Below the pieces are notes generated by a model. It saw nothing but the letters and a program-made list of their open reading frames with translations. It was not told where the DNA came from and searched no databases. From the NCBI GenBank assembly GCA_900544615.1, contig UQVS01000011.1, positions 10,457 through 74,456 on the forward strand: DNA of 64,000 nucleotides, read 5' to 3'. Shown one piece after another: positions 43,137-51,338 of the stretch. A program made the position numbers and the translations under genes. Each line of letters starts with the position of its first letter. The first letter of the stretch is position 1. This DNA is from an uncultured Oscillibacter sp. (GTDB lineage Bacteria > Bacillota > Clostridia > Oscillospirales > Oscillospiraceae).

Positions 43137-43850
43137 TCACTTGGCCATCTTCACGGCGGCCTCCAGTGCGATCTTCATCATGTTGGTGAAGGTGGTCTGG
43201 CGGTCAGCGGGGGGCAACTCTTCGCCGGTTACCAGATTGTCGGAAATGGAGCAGATGGCCAGCGCCCGCTTGCCGGTATAGGCGGCGTTGCAGTACAGAG
43301 CGGCCGCTTCCATTTCCACCGCCATAACGCCCATCTTCTGATAGCGCATATTCCGGTCGGCGGCGTCGTAGAACGTGTCGGCAGAATAGAGGTTGCCCAC
43401 AGGCATTTTGATGCCCAGCTCTCCGGCGCTGCTGACCGCAGCCATCAGCAGGTCAAAGTCCGCAATGGGGGCAAAGGTGCCGCCCAGCTCATACTGATTG
43501 ATATAGTTAGAGTTGGTGCAGGCGCCCTGGCCGGCCACCACACTGCCCAACTCCAGATCCGCCCGCAGAGCGCCGGCGGAGCCCACCCGGATGATGTTCT
43601 CTACATCGTACTGGGTGTAAAGCTCGTAGGAATAGATGCCGATGGAGGGCATTCCCATGCCGGAGGCCATCACGCTCACCGGCGTTCCTTTGTAAAGGCC
43701 GGTATAGCCCTGCACGCCCCGGACGTTGTTCACCAGCTTCAGATCCGTCAGGAAATTTTCCGCGATGAATTTGGACCGCAGAGGGTCGCCGGGCATCAGA
43801 ACGGTTTTGGCAAAATCGCCCTTCTTTGCTTCATTATGAGGAGTTCCCAT
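43137..43850 (-). CDS. deoD: Purine-nucleoside phosphorylase, DeoD type
   Basis: Cleaves purine (deoxy)nucleosides with phosphate to base and (deoxy)ribose-1-phosphate. The 237 residues carry VLMPGDPLRSKFIAE, GMGMPSIGIYSYEL, GSAGAL, VEMEAAALY and the catalytic-Asp segment CSISDNLVTGE. It lies ten bases after deoC and next to a nucleoside importer, forming a salvage/catabolic unit. Confidence 0.96.
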   Translation of the reverse strand: MGTPHNEAKKGDFAKTVLMPGDPLRSKFIAENFLTDLKLVNNVRGVQGYTGLYKGTPVSVMASGMGMPSIGIYSYELYTQYDVENIIRVGSAGALRADLELGSVVAGQGACTNSNYINQYELGGTFAPIADFDLLMAAVSSAGELGIKMPVGNLYSADTFYDAADRNMRYQKMGVMAVEMEAAALYCNAAYTGKRALAICSISDNLVTGEELPPADRQTTFTNMMKIALEAAVKMAK

Positions 43851-43860
43851 AGCCGCCCCC

Positions 43861-44517
43861 TTACTGTTCCATGGCCTTCACGGCCTTGACGATGCGGCTG
43901 GTGCCGAGACGGGACGCGCCCAGATTGATGAAGTCCTCAGCGTCCTGCAAGTTGGCAATGCCGCCTGCCGCCTTGATCTTCACATTGGGGCCGACGTGCT
44001 TTGCAAACAGGGCCACGTCCTCCCGCGTAGCGCCGCCCCCGCCGAAGCCGGTGGAGGTCTTGATATAGTCCGCGCCGGAGGCGGTGACGATCTCGCACAT
44101 CTTGATCTTTTCCTCACCGGTGAGGAAGCAGCACTCGATGATGACCTTCAGCAGCTTCCCATGGCAGGCTTCCTTCACGGCCTTGATCTCATGGAGCAGG
44201 TCGTCCCACTTCTGATCCTTCACCCAACCGATGTTGATAACCATGTCCACTTCCTCCGCGCCGTTGTTCACGGCGTCGGTGGCCATGAAGCACTTGGCGG
44301 CGGTGGTGTCATAGCCGTTGGGGAAACCGATGACAGTGCAGATGGGCAGCTTGCCCGCCACATACTCCGCCGCCTGCTTCACATAGCTGGCAGGGATGCA
44401 CACGCTGGCGCAGCCGTACTTCATGCCGTCGTCGCAGATCCCCCGGATCTCGCTCCATGTGGCCGTCTGCGCCAGAAGGGTATGGTCGCACTTGCTCAAA
44501 ATGTCCTTCAGTTCCAT
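43861..44517 (-). CDS. deoC: Deoxyribose-phosphate aldolase
   Basis: Splits 2-deoxyribose-5-phosphate to glyceraldehyde-3-phosphate and acetaldehyde. The 218 residues have the Schiff-base Lys in YIKTSTGFGGGGAT, the N-terminal CDHTLL and an ordinary TIM barrel. ATG 44517 is preferred because AAAGGAG lies nine bases upstream; the frame extends to 44655 through the promoter. First gene of the operon. Acetaldehyde could feed AdhE, encoded later in this window. Confidence 0.96.
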   Translation of the reverse strand: MELKDILSKCDHTLLAQTATWSEIRGICDDGMKYGCASVCIPASYVKQAAEYVAGKLPICTVIGFPNGYDTTAAKCFMATDAVNNGAEEVDMVINIGWVKDQKWDDLLHEIKAVKEACHGKLLKVIIECCFLTGEEKIKMCEIVTASGADYIKTSTGFGGGGATREDVALFAKHVGPNVKIKAAGGIANLQDAEDFINLGASRLGTSRIVKAVKAMEQ

Positions 44518-44586
44518 TTCAAGTCGCTCCTTTACAACAATATATCTCGAAAACAGAATCTGCATTTTATGCCGGATGGCATTTAT

Positions 44587-44615
44587 ATTGTAGCAGATTT
44601 CTCTCCGTCTGTCCA
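44587..44615 (-). promoter_or_regulatory. Promoter of deoC-deoD
   Basis: Minus strand TGGACA (44610-44615), a 17-base spacer and TACAAT (44587-44592). Confidence 0.85.
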
Positions 44616-44745
44616 GCGCAGAGGGCAAACAGGCCCGGTTTCCATGCAAAACCATGCTTTTTTGCCGGAAAACGGTTCTTTTCTTTTAGGCCGGGATATG
44701 CTATAATCCCTGATGGATCGTCACAGGAGCGAAGGAGGTGGCCTG

Positions 44746-45591
44746 ATGGATTTTGCCAGTGACCCCATTGCCCGGCGCATCCGGGAGGCCGCCAGCCGGG
44801 GGACGCTGTCCCACGCCCTGCTGTTTTCCGGCAGCGGCGCTCTGACATCCGCCGCCCGGTATGCCGCGGCAGCCATGGAATGTCAGGGCGGGCAGAAGCC
44901 ATGTGGCGTGTGTCCCGCCTGCCGCAAGGTTCTCTCCGGCATCCACCCCGATGTCGTCACCGTCCGGGACGAGCAGCACAAAAATCTTTCCGTGGATACC
45001 ATCCGCCAGATTCGGGCGGACGCCTATATCCGCCCCAACGAGGGCGCTCGGAAGGTATATATTTTCCCGGACTGCGCCATTTTGACAGAGCAGGATCAGA
45101 ACGTGCTGCTGAAGATCGTAGAGGAAGGCCCGCCCTACGCGGCGTTTCTCTTCTGTGCGGAAAATTCCTCCGTGGTCTTGCAGACCCTGCGCTCCCGGTG
45201 CGTGGAGTTGAAGCTCCATCCGGCGGAAACCGGGGAAAAGGAAAGTTCGGAAGCTGGCGTGGAGCTGTGCCGCCTGCTGGCCGCCGGAAAAAAAGGCTCC
45301 GTCACGGAGCTGATGGTGCGTCTGGAAAAAAAGCGTCTGGATCGGGACGGCCTTGCCGCCATGCTGGATCAGGCGCGGGCCGTGCTGGCGGCGGCGCTGC
45401 TGGCCCAATACGGGAAGCTGCCGGAAGGCCCGGAGGCGGCGCTGGCCCTCACGCTGGGGAAACGCTTGACAAAACAGCGGATCATAGGCACAATAGAACT
45501 GTTACAAACATACCGCGGAGCCTGCGCCTACAACGTGGGCGCCAGCCATGTGCTGGGGGCTTTGGCGGTGGAATTGGAGGAAATCCTTTGA
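44746..45591 (+). CDS. holB: DNA polymerase III delta-prime subunit
   Basis: Clamp-loader subunit, 281 residues. The N-terminal AAA+ fold has a degenerate P-loop (SGSGALTS), the expected state for delta-prime, and four cysteines for zinc (Cys46, Cys53, Cys56, Cys59). IFPDCAILTEQDQNVLLKIVEE is the family's core segment. AAGGAGGTGG sets ATG 44746. It overlaps ricT (TTGA), a conserved neighbour in Bacillota. Confidence 0.93.
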   Translation: MDFASDPIARRIREAASRGTLSHALLFSGSGALTSAARYAAAAMECQGGQKPCGVCPACRKVLSGIHPDVVTVRDEQHKNLSVDTIRQIRADAYIRPNEGARKVYIFPDCAILTEQDQNVLLKIVEEGPPYAAFLFCAENSSVVLQTLRSRCVELKLHPAETGEKESSEAGVELCRLLAAGKKGSVTELMVRLEKKRLDRDGLAAMLDQARAVLAAALLAQYGKLPEGPEAALALTLGKRLTKQRIIGTIELLQTYRGACAYNVGASHVLGALAVELEEIL

Positions 45592-46922
45592 CTGAAGTTA
45601 TCAGCGTCCGCTTTCGGGGCGGATGCAAGAATTATTATTTTGACCCCAAGGGGCATACGGTGAAAATGGGCGATCAGGTCATTGTGGAGACCGCTCAAGG
45701 GCCGGAATTCGGCACCTGCACCCAGGGGAACCATGAGGTGGCGGACGAGGCCATCGTCCAGCCCCTGTGCGCCATGCTGCGGCCCGCCACCGATGCTGAC
45801 CGCCGCACCGTGGACTACAACCGCAAAAAAGAAAGCGAAGCCTTTGACATCTGCGAAAAGAAAATCGCAGACCATGGGCTGGAAATGAAGCTGGTGAACG
45901 TATCCGCCAGCTTTGACGGCAGCAAGATCATCTTTTTCTTCACCGCCGACGGCCGGGTGGATTTCCGGGAGCTTGTCCGGGATCTGGCCAGCGTGTTCCG
46001 CGCCCGGATCGAGCTGCGGCAGATCGGCGTCCGGGACGAGGCCAAGATGGTAGGCGGTCTGGGCATCTGCGGGCGGCCCTTCTGCTGCTCCCAGTTTCTG
46101 GACGGGTTTCTGCCCGTGTCCATCAAAATGGCCAAGACCCAGAATCTCAGCCTGAACCCCACCAAGATCTCCGGCACCTGCGGCCGGCTTATGTGCTGCC
46201 TGAAATACGAGCAGAACGCCTATGAGGACGCCCAGAAGCGGATGCCCAAGCAGGAATCCTTCGTCCAGACCCCCGACGGCCCCGGCAATGTGAAGTCCGT
46301 GGACTTGCTGCGGGAGACCGTGAAAGTCAGTCTGGACAGCGCCCCGGAGCAGCCCAAGTGCTACCACAACTGCGAAGTCTGCGTTCTCCGCAACGGCAAA
46401 GGCAGCCGGGAAGGCATTGAGATCCCGGCAGAGCGTCCTGCCCGGTATGAGGAGGAACGGGAGGACGATTTCATGACCACACCAGTCATCACCTCCCGCT
46501 TTGAGCCGGAAAAAACGGCTGAAAAACCCATCCCCGCAGCGGAGAATCCTTTGGGCGAGGGTGGCGAGAGTAAGAACCGCCGCCGTCACCGGGGCGGCCG
46601 CCGCAGAAGCGGCGGAGCCGGCGAGGAGTCCGCCGCGCCGGTCAAAAAGGAAGCCCCCAAGCCCGCCGACGAGCAGAAGCGGCAGGGCGACAAGCCTGCA
46701 AGCCGTACTCCCCGGCCGCACCGTCCCCGGAACGACCGCCCCCGCACAGAGCGTCCCCGGCAGGAGCAGCGCCCCAAAGCGGAAGCCGCTCCGACACCCG
46801 TTCGGGAAAAGAGCGTCCACCCGGAAACCGGCGAGGCAGCTAAGCGCCGCCGCCACCGGGGCGGCCGCCGCCACCGCAGCGGAGGCGGCGGAAATGCCGG
46901 CGGAACGCCTTCCGCTGAATAA
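45588..46922 (+). CDS. ricT: RicT/YaaT PSP1-domain protein with Arg-rich C-terminal extension
   Basis: Component of the Ric (Y-) complex that helps RNase Y and sporulation control in Bacillus. The 444 residues show a PSP1 core (about 1-270) with two cysteine clusters CGRPFCC and CGRLMCC that ligate Fe-S. The start is TTG 45588 after GGAGG, overlapping the holB stop. From about residue 300 there is a tail absent from the usual ~275-residue protein: acidic, then twice the basic motif RRRHRGGRR, with a Pro/Arg-rich centre. This looks like an RNA-binding disordered tail. Confidence 0.92.
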   Translation: MTEVISVRFRGGCKNYYFDPKGHTVKMGDQVIVETAQGPEFGTCTQGNHEVADEAIVQPLCAMLRPATDADRRTVDYNRKKESEAFDICEKKIADHGLEMKLVNVSASFDGSKIIFFFTADGRVDFRELVRDLASVFRARIELRQIGVRDEAKMVGGLGICGRPFCCSQFLDGFLPVSIKMAKTQNLSLNPTKISGTCGRLMCCLKYEQNAYEDAQKRMPKQESFVQTPDGPGNVKSVDLLRETVKVSLDSAPEQPKCYHNCEVCVLRNGKGSREGIEIPAERPARYEEEREDDFMTTPVITSRFEPEKTAEKPIPAAENPLGEGGESKNRRRHRGGRRRSGGAGEESAAPVKKEAPKPADEQKRQGDKPASRTPRPHRPRNDRPRTERPRQEQRPKAEAAPTPVREKSVHPETGEAAKRRRHRGGRRHRSGGGGNAGGTPSAE

Positions 46923-46946
46923 AAGTATCGGAAACGCATCATTGAA

Positions 46947-46979
46947 GCGGAGCGGAAGGATTCCGCTCCGCACTTTTTA
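46947..46979 (+). terminator. Terminator of holB-ricT
   Basis: A perfect 11-bp stem GCGGAGCGGAA with complement, loop GGA, then ACTTTTTA. Confidence 0.85.
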
Positions 46980-46994
46980 TACAGGAGTACAAAC

Positions 46995-47837
46995 ATGGGA
47001 AAATTTGACGGCGTACTGCTTGCCAGTGATTTTGACAATACCATCCTGAATACGGAGATCCCCCGCCGCACCGGCTGTCCCATTCCGCCCATTTCCAGGC
47101 GGAACACGGACGCCCTGCGCTACTTCATGGCCAACGGCGGCCGCTTTGCCGTGGCCACCGGCCGGGCGCTGCCCGCTTTCCGGCTGTTTGCGGATCAGAT
47201 TCCCATGAACGCCCCTGCCGTGGTCTGCAACGGCGGGGCGCTGTATGATTTTCAAACCGAGTCCTATCTGGATATCATGGAGCTGCCGGAGGAGATCCGG
47301 GGACAGGGGCAGGCGGTGCTGGATCGTTTCCCCACTGCGGCTGTGGAGGCCTACCATCTGGACGACGTGATCCACGCCGTGCGGCCCAATCTGTACACCC
47401 GCCAGCACGAACACGTGACCCACGCCGGTGTGGAGCCGGTTTCCGCCCTGACAGACGTGCCAGTGCCGCTGGTGAAGATCATGTTCGAGGACGATCATGA
47501 GCATTTGACGGCCCTGCGGGACTATGTGCTGCAACAGGCATGGTCGGAGAATTATGAGATTTTCTTCTCCGACAGGACGCTGCTGGAAGTCACCCGGAAA
47601 GGCGCCAGCAAGGGTGCCATGGTCGCCCGGCTGGCACAGCGGCTGGGCATTTCCCCGGCGCACATCTACTGTGCCGGGGATGAAAACAACGATCTCTCCA
47701 TGCTGACCATGGCGGCGGAAGGCTTTGCCCCGGCCAACTGCGCGGAAACCGTGCGGAACTGCGGGGCCACCATTGTGGCAGACTGTGACCACGATACGCT
47801 GGCGGAGATCATTGCCATTCTGGATAAACGGTATTGA
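46995..47837 (+). CDS. Cof-type HAD hydrolase
   Basis: The 280-residue HAD of the IIB (Cof) subfamily has an intact motif I SDFDNTIL (both Asp present, unlike the HADs at 7-12 kb), VATGRALPAF, and C-terminal motif IV CAGDENNDLSML. Family members dephosphorylate sugar phosphates or flavin nucleotides; the substrate cannot be read here. GGAG lies before ATG 46995. Monocistronic. Confidence 0.92.
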   Translation: MGKFDGVLLASDFDNTILNTEIPRRTGCPIPPISRRNTDALRYFMANGGRFAVATGRALPAFRLFADQIPMNAPAVVCNGGALYDFQTESYLDIMELPEEIRGQGQAVLDRFPTAAVEAYHLDDVIHAVRPNLYTRQHEHVTHAGVEPVSALTDVPVPLVKIMFEDDHEHLTALRDYVLQQAWSENYEIFFSDRTLLEVTRKGASKGAMVARLAQRLGISPAHIYCAGDENNDLSMLTMAAEGFAPANCAETVRNCGATIVADCDHDTLAEIIAILDKRY

Positions 47838-47891
47838 GCCGCCGGGGGCGGAACGTTGGCTGTCCCTGTCTGCCGGAACCCCCAATACAGA

Positions 47892-47931
47892 CCTCCTGCC
47901 CTGTCCCACGGGACGCGGCAGGAGGTTTTTT
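47892..47931 (+). terminator. Terminator of the Cof-type HAD gene
   Basis: A CCTCCTGCC stem with its complement (47917-47925), a 16-base loop and six T. Confidence 0.82.
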
Positions 47932-47946
47932 GCCGCCGCGGCGCAC

Positions 47947-48026
47947 CTATTTAGAAAAAAATCTAAATAGCTGTTGACACAGCCATGGTGTTGTGCTACC
48001 ATCTATTTAGAAAGTTTTCTAAATAC
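47947..48026 (+). promoter_or_regulatory. sdpR-type promoter with two operator palindromes
   Basis: TTGACA (47974-47979), a 17-base spacer and TACCAT (47997-48002). CTATTTAGA-N6-TCTAAATAG occurs at 47947-47970 upstream and, with one mismatch, at 48003-48026 over the start region. Paired sites on both sides fit autorepression by the ArsR protein encoded next. Confidence 0.88.
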
Positions 48027-48046
48027 TATTGGAGGGAGGTCTGCGG

Positions 48047-48319
48047 ATGGCCTTTGCGGAAACTTTCAAAGCCCTGTCCGACCCGGTTCGGCGGGAAATT
48101 CTGAATCTGCTGAAGGGCGGGCGCATGACGGCAGGGGAGATCGCTGCCCGGTTCGACACGACGGCGGCAACGGTGTCCTATCACCTGTCCCAGCTGAAAA
48201 AAGCCGGTCTGATCTTTGAGAGCCGGGAAAAGAACTACATTTATTACAGTCTCAACGCCTCCGTGCTGGAGGAAGTCCTCCTGTGGTTACAGGACTTGAA
48301 GGGGGAAGGAAAAAAATGA
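48047..48319 (+). CDS. sdpR: ArsR-family repressor, SdpR-like
   Basis: The 90-residue winged HTH protein: FKALSDPVRREILNLLKGG, then MTAGEIAARFDTTAATVSYH (recognition helix) and YIYYSLN. It has no metal-binding cysteines, so it is of the metal-independent SdpR type. GGAGGGAGG fixes ATG 48047. ATGA overlap with the SdpI-like gene. In Bacillus SdpR and SdpI form a relay where SdpI sequesters SdpR at the membrane. Confidence 0.9.
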   Translation: MAFAETFKALSDPVRREILNLLKGGRMTAGEIAARFDTTAATVSYHLSQLKKAGLIFESREKNYIYYSLNASVLEEVLLWLQDLKGEGKK

Positions 48320-48948
48320 AGAACAACAAGAGGGAAATACTGCTGACTTCGCTGGTCTGCCTGCTGCCACTGTTCGCGGGCGCGGCGCTCTACCCGCGTT
48401 TGCCGGAGACTATGGCGACACATTGGGACTTTTCCGGCAACGCAAACGGCTGGTCATCGCGTGCCGCCGCTGTGTTCGGCCTGCCGCTGTTTATTCTGGC
48501 GCTGCATCTCGTCTGCTTTTACGCCGAGAGCCGTGAGACGAAGAAAAATAGGAATCCTGTGTTGCGGACGGTGCTGCTGTGGTTCTGCCCGGCCGTATCG
48601 CTGCTCAGCGGAGCGATGACCCTCGGCACAGGGCTGGGCTATGAGATGCACATCAGCACCGTGGTACCTGTGTTTGTGGGACTGCTGTTCCTGATCCTTG
48701 GTAACTACCTGCCGAAGATCCGGCAGAACCGCACCATGGGCATCAAGCTGCCGTGGACGCTGCAAAGCGAGGAAAATTGGACCAGAACTCATCGGTTGAG
48801 CGGCTTTCTGTGGGTGCTGTGCGGTCTTGTGATGATCCCCCTCTCCCTGCTGCGGCTGTGGAGCGGCTGGCTGTTTGGGGTGCTGCTGGCGGTGATGGTT
48901 CTGATCCCGACCGTCTATTCCTACGCGCTTCACAGAAAAGGCATCTGA
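48316..48948 (+). CDS. sdpI: SdpI-family membrane protein (immunity-like)
   Basis: The 210 residues have six hydrophobic segments. The N-terminal DUF1648-type MATHWDFSGNANGWSSR and C-terminal SdpI motif MGIKLPWTLQSEENWTRTHR are both present. In Bacillus SdpI gives immunity to the SdpC toxin. No sdpC-like toxin gene lies in the window, so this is a stand-alone pair, either immunity against others or a stress sensor. Confidence 0.92.
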   Translation: MKNNKREILLTSLVCLLPLFAGAALYPRLPETMATHWDFSGNANGWSSRAAAVFGLPLFILALHLVCFYAESRETKKNRNPVLRTVLLWFCPAVSLLSGAMTLGTGLGYEMHISTVVPVFVGLLFLILGNYLPKIRQNRTMGIKLPWTLQSEENWTRTHRLSGFLWVLCGLVMIPLSLLRLWSGWLFGVLLAVMVLIPTVYSYALHRKGI

Positions 48949-48976
48949 CATAGTAGCCACGGAACCCCAAAAACGA

Positions 48977-49016
48977 GCCCCCCTGCGAAATGGATGCGTC
49001 CATTCCGCAGGGGGGC
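48977..49016. terminator. Bidirectional terminator between sdpI and glnN
   Basis: A long hairpin GCCCCCCTGCG with its complement at 49006-49016, with an inner AATGGA/TCCATT stem; ATTTCTTG follows on the plus strand. Confidence 0.82.
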
Positions 49017-49047
49017 ATTTCTTGCTGTTTTTGCGTCAATCCTGATG

Positions 49048-51132
49048 TTACACAGAGAACAGCAGGTCGCTGTACACCGGGAAGGGCCAGCAATCCCGCG
49101 GTGTCAGGGTTTCCAGCTGGTCTGCCAGAGTGCGGGCCTTCTCCATATCCGGCACCAGATTGGCATGGCTGAAGGCCATGGCCTTCTTGGCGTCCGCCGG
49201 GATTCTGCTCAGATCCCGTTCCAGCTTTTCTGTGGCGGCAAACAACTTGTCCGTCAGCTGACCCAGCTCCCGTGCAATCACGTCATCTGCCTTGTGACCC
49301 ACGCCCATCTGCTCCTTCTTCCACCCCCGCTCGCACAGCTCCGCGGCGTAGCCGGACACGGCGGGCAGGATCTGCCGCCGCAGCATATCCGCCATGGTGC
49401 GTGCCTCGATGGAGAGGACGGTGGTGTAGTTCTCAATATGGATCTCTGCGCGGGCATTGATCTCCTCCTTGGTATAAATACCGTGGCGGACAAAGAGATC
49501 CACGTTCTTCTTCGCCGTGTACATGGGCAGGGCGTCGGCAGTGGACTTCAGATTGCTGAGTCCCCGCTTCTCCGCCTCCGCCAGCCACGAGTCATCATAG
49601 CCGTTGCCGTTGAAGATGATGCGCTGGTGGTCGGTAAAGACCTTTTTGATGAGCTTTTCCAGATCCGCCTGGAAGTTTTTGGACTTTTCCAGTTGGTCGG
49701 CAAACTGCTGCAATTCCTCTGCCATGATGGTGTTCAGGGCAATATTAGGGCCGGAGATGGACTGGGAGGAGCCAAGCATCCGGAACTCGAACTTATTGCC
49801 GGTGAAGGCCATGGGAGAGGTTCGGTTCCGATCGGTGTTGTCCTGCGGAATGGGCGGCATGGCGTCAATGCCGATCTGAAGGGTGCGTTTGCCCTCCTCC
49901 TTGAACTCCGTACCGTGGATAATGGACTGCACGATGGCATCCAGATCGTCGCCAAGAAAAATGGACATTACAGCAGGAGGGGCCTCAGACGCGCCCAGAC
50001 GGTGGTCGTTGCCGGGGAAGGCCACCGTTGCCCGGAGGAAGTCCTGATACTCGTCCACGCCCTTGACAAAGGCCGCCAGAAACAGCAGGAACTGGGCGTT
50101 CTGGCTGGGGGTCTTGCCGGGCTTGAAGAGATTTTTGCCGGTGTCGGTGTTCAGAGACCAGTTGTCGTGCTTGCCGGAGCCGTTGACGCCGGCAAAGGGC
50201 TTTTCATGGAGCAGACACACCATGTCATGCTTGTCGGCGATCTTCTTCATGATCTCCATGGTGAGCTGGTTGTGGTCGCAGGCGGTGTTAGCGTCGGTAT
50301 ACACCGGGGCCATCTCATGCTGGGCAGGGGCCACCTCGTTGTGCTTGGTCTTGCTGTAGATGCCCAGCGCCCAGAGGTTTTCGTCCAGATCCTTCATATA
50401 GGACGCCACACGGGGACGGATAGCGCCGTAGTAATGGTCGTCCAGCTCCTGACCGCGGGGCGGCTTGGCGCCGAACAGGGTACGGCCGGTCATCCGCAGA
50501 TCCTCCCGCTGGTTGTACATCTTTTTATCCACCAGAAAATACTCCTGCTCCGGGCCGACGCAGGGGATGACCCGGCGGCTTTCGGTGTCTCCGAACAGCC
50601 GCAGGATGCGGATGGCCTGACGGCTCACATCCTCCATGGAGCGCAGCAAGGGCGTCTTTTTATCCAGGGCGTGGCCGCCGTAAGAGCAGAGGATGGTGGG
50701 GATGCAGAGGGTTCCCTCCTTGATAAAGGCAAAGGAGGAGGGGTCCCACGCGGTATAGCCGCGGGCCTCAAAGGTGGCCCGCAGGCCGCCGGAGGGGAAG
50801 GAGGAAGCGTCCGCCTCGCCCCGCACCAGATTCTTGCCGGAAAACTCCAGAATGACCCGGCCGTTTTCCGCCGGGGCGATAAAACTGTCGTGCTTTTCCG
50901 CCGTGATGCCGGTCATGGGCTGGAACCAGTGGGTGTAGTGGGTGCAGCCCCGCTCCACGGCCCACGTTTTCATGGCTCCGGCGATCTCATTGGCGGTGGA
51001 CAGCTCCAGCGCAGCCCCATCGGTGACGCAGCGTTTCCACGCCTGATAGCAGGCGTCGGACAGCCGCTCCTTCATGGCCACCTCATTGAATACCTGACTG
51101 CCGAACAGCTCCGGCAGCTTCTTATCGCTCAT
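49048..51132 (-). CDS. glnN: Glutamine synthetase type III
   Basis: ATP-dependent synthesis of glutamine from glutamate and ammonia. At 694 residues it has the size of the type III enzymes (about 700), not type I (about 450). Visible signatures are FPSGGLRATFEARGYTAWDP, VGPEQEYFLVD, KHNEVAPAQHEMAPVY, GVNGSGKHDNWSLN and NDHRLGASEAPPA. GGGAGGA sets ATG 51132. Monocistronic. Confidence 0.96.
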   Translation of the reverse strand: MSDKKLPELFGSQVFNEVAMKERLSDACYQAWKRCVTDGAALELSTANEIAGAMKTWAVERGCTHYTHWFQPMTGITAEKHDSFIAPAENGRVILEFSGKNLVRGEADASSFPSGGLRATFEARGYTAWDPSSFAFIKEGTLCIPTILCSYGGHALDKKTPLLRSMEDVSRQAIRILRLFGDTESRRVIPCVGPEQEYFLVDKKMYNQREDLRMTGRTLFGAKPPRGQELDDHYYGAIRPRVASYMKDLDENLWALGIYSKTKHNEVAPAQHEMAPVYTDANTACDHNQLTMEIMKKIADKHDMVCLLHEKPFAGVNGSGKHDNWSLNTDTGKNLFKPGKTPSQNAQFLLFLAAFVKGVDEYQDFLRATVAFPGNDHRLGASEAPPAVMSIFLGDDLDAIVQSIIHGTEFKEEGKRTLQIGIDAMPPIPQDNTDRNRTSPMAFTGNKFEFRMLGSSQSISGPNIALNTIMAEELQQFADQLEKSKNFQADLEKLIKKVFTDHQRIIFNGNGYDDSWLAEAEKRGLSNLKSTADALPMYTAKKNVDLFVRHGIYTKEEINARAEIHIENYTTVLSIEARTMADMLRRQILPAVSGYAAELCERGWKKEQMGVGHKADDVIARELGQLTDKLFAATEKLERDLSRIPADAKKAMAFSHANLVPDMEKARTLADQLETLTPRDCWPFPVYSDLLFSV

Positions 51133-51267
51133 AAAGAATCCTCCCGTTCCGCAATTTGCACATTTGCCATAACACACTTATCCTATCATAAATTCTTCCA
51201 AACGCAAGCAAAAAACAGTGGTTCTTTTTTCTCCGGCGAATTTTTCTCCTTTTATCCCAGCAGCATC

Positions 51268-51296
51268 TTTCCAATCCCGCCGCTCTGTGGTATACT
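51268..51296 (+). promoter_or_regulatory. Promoter of the DUF1846 gene
   Basis: TTTCCA (51268-51273), a 17-base spacer and TATACT (51291-51296). Confidence 0.65.
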
Positions 51297-51338
51297 TTCA
51301 CCTGTATTTCTAAAACGAGAGATAAAGGAGCGGTCATC

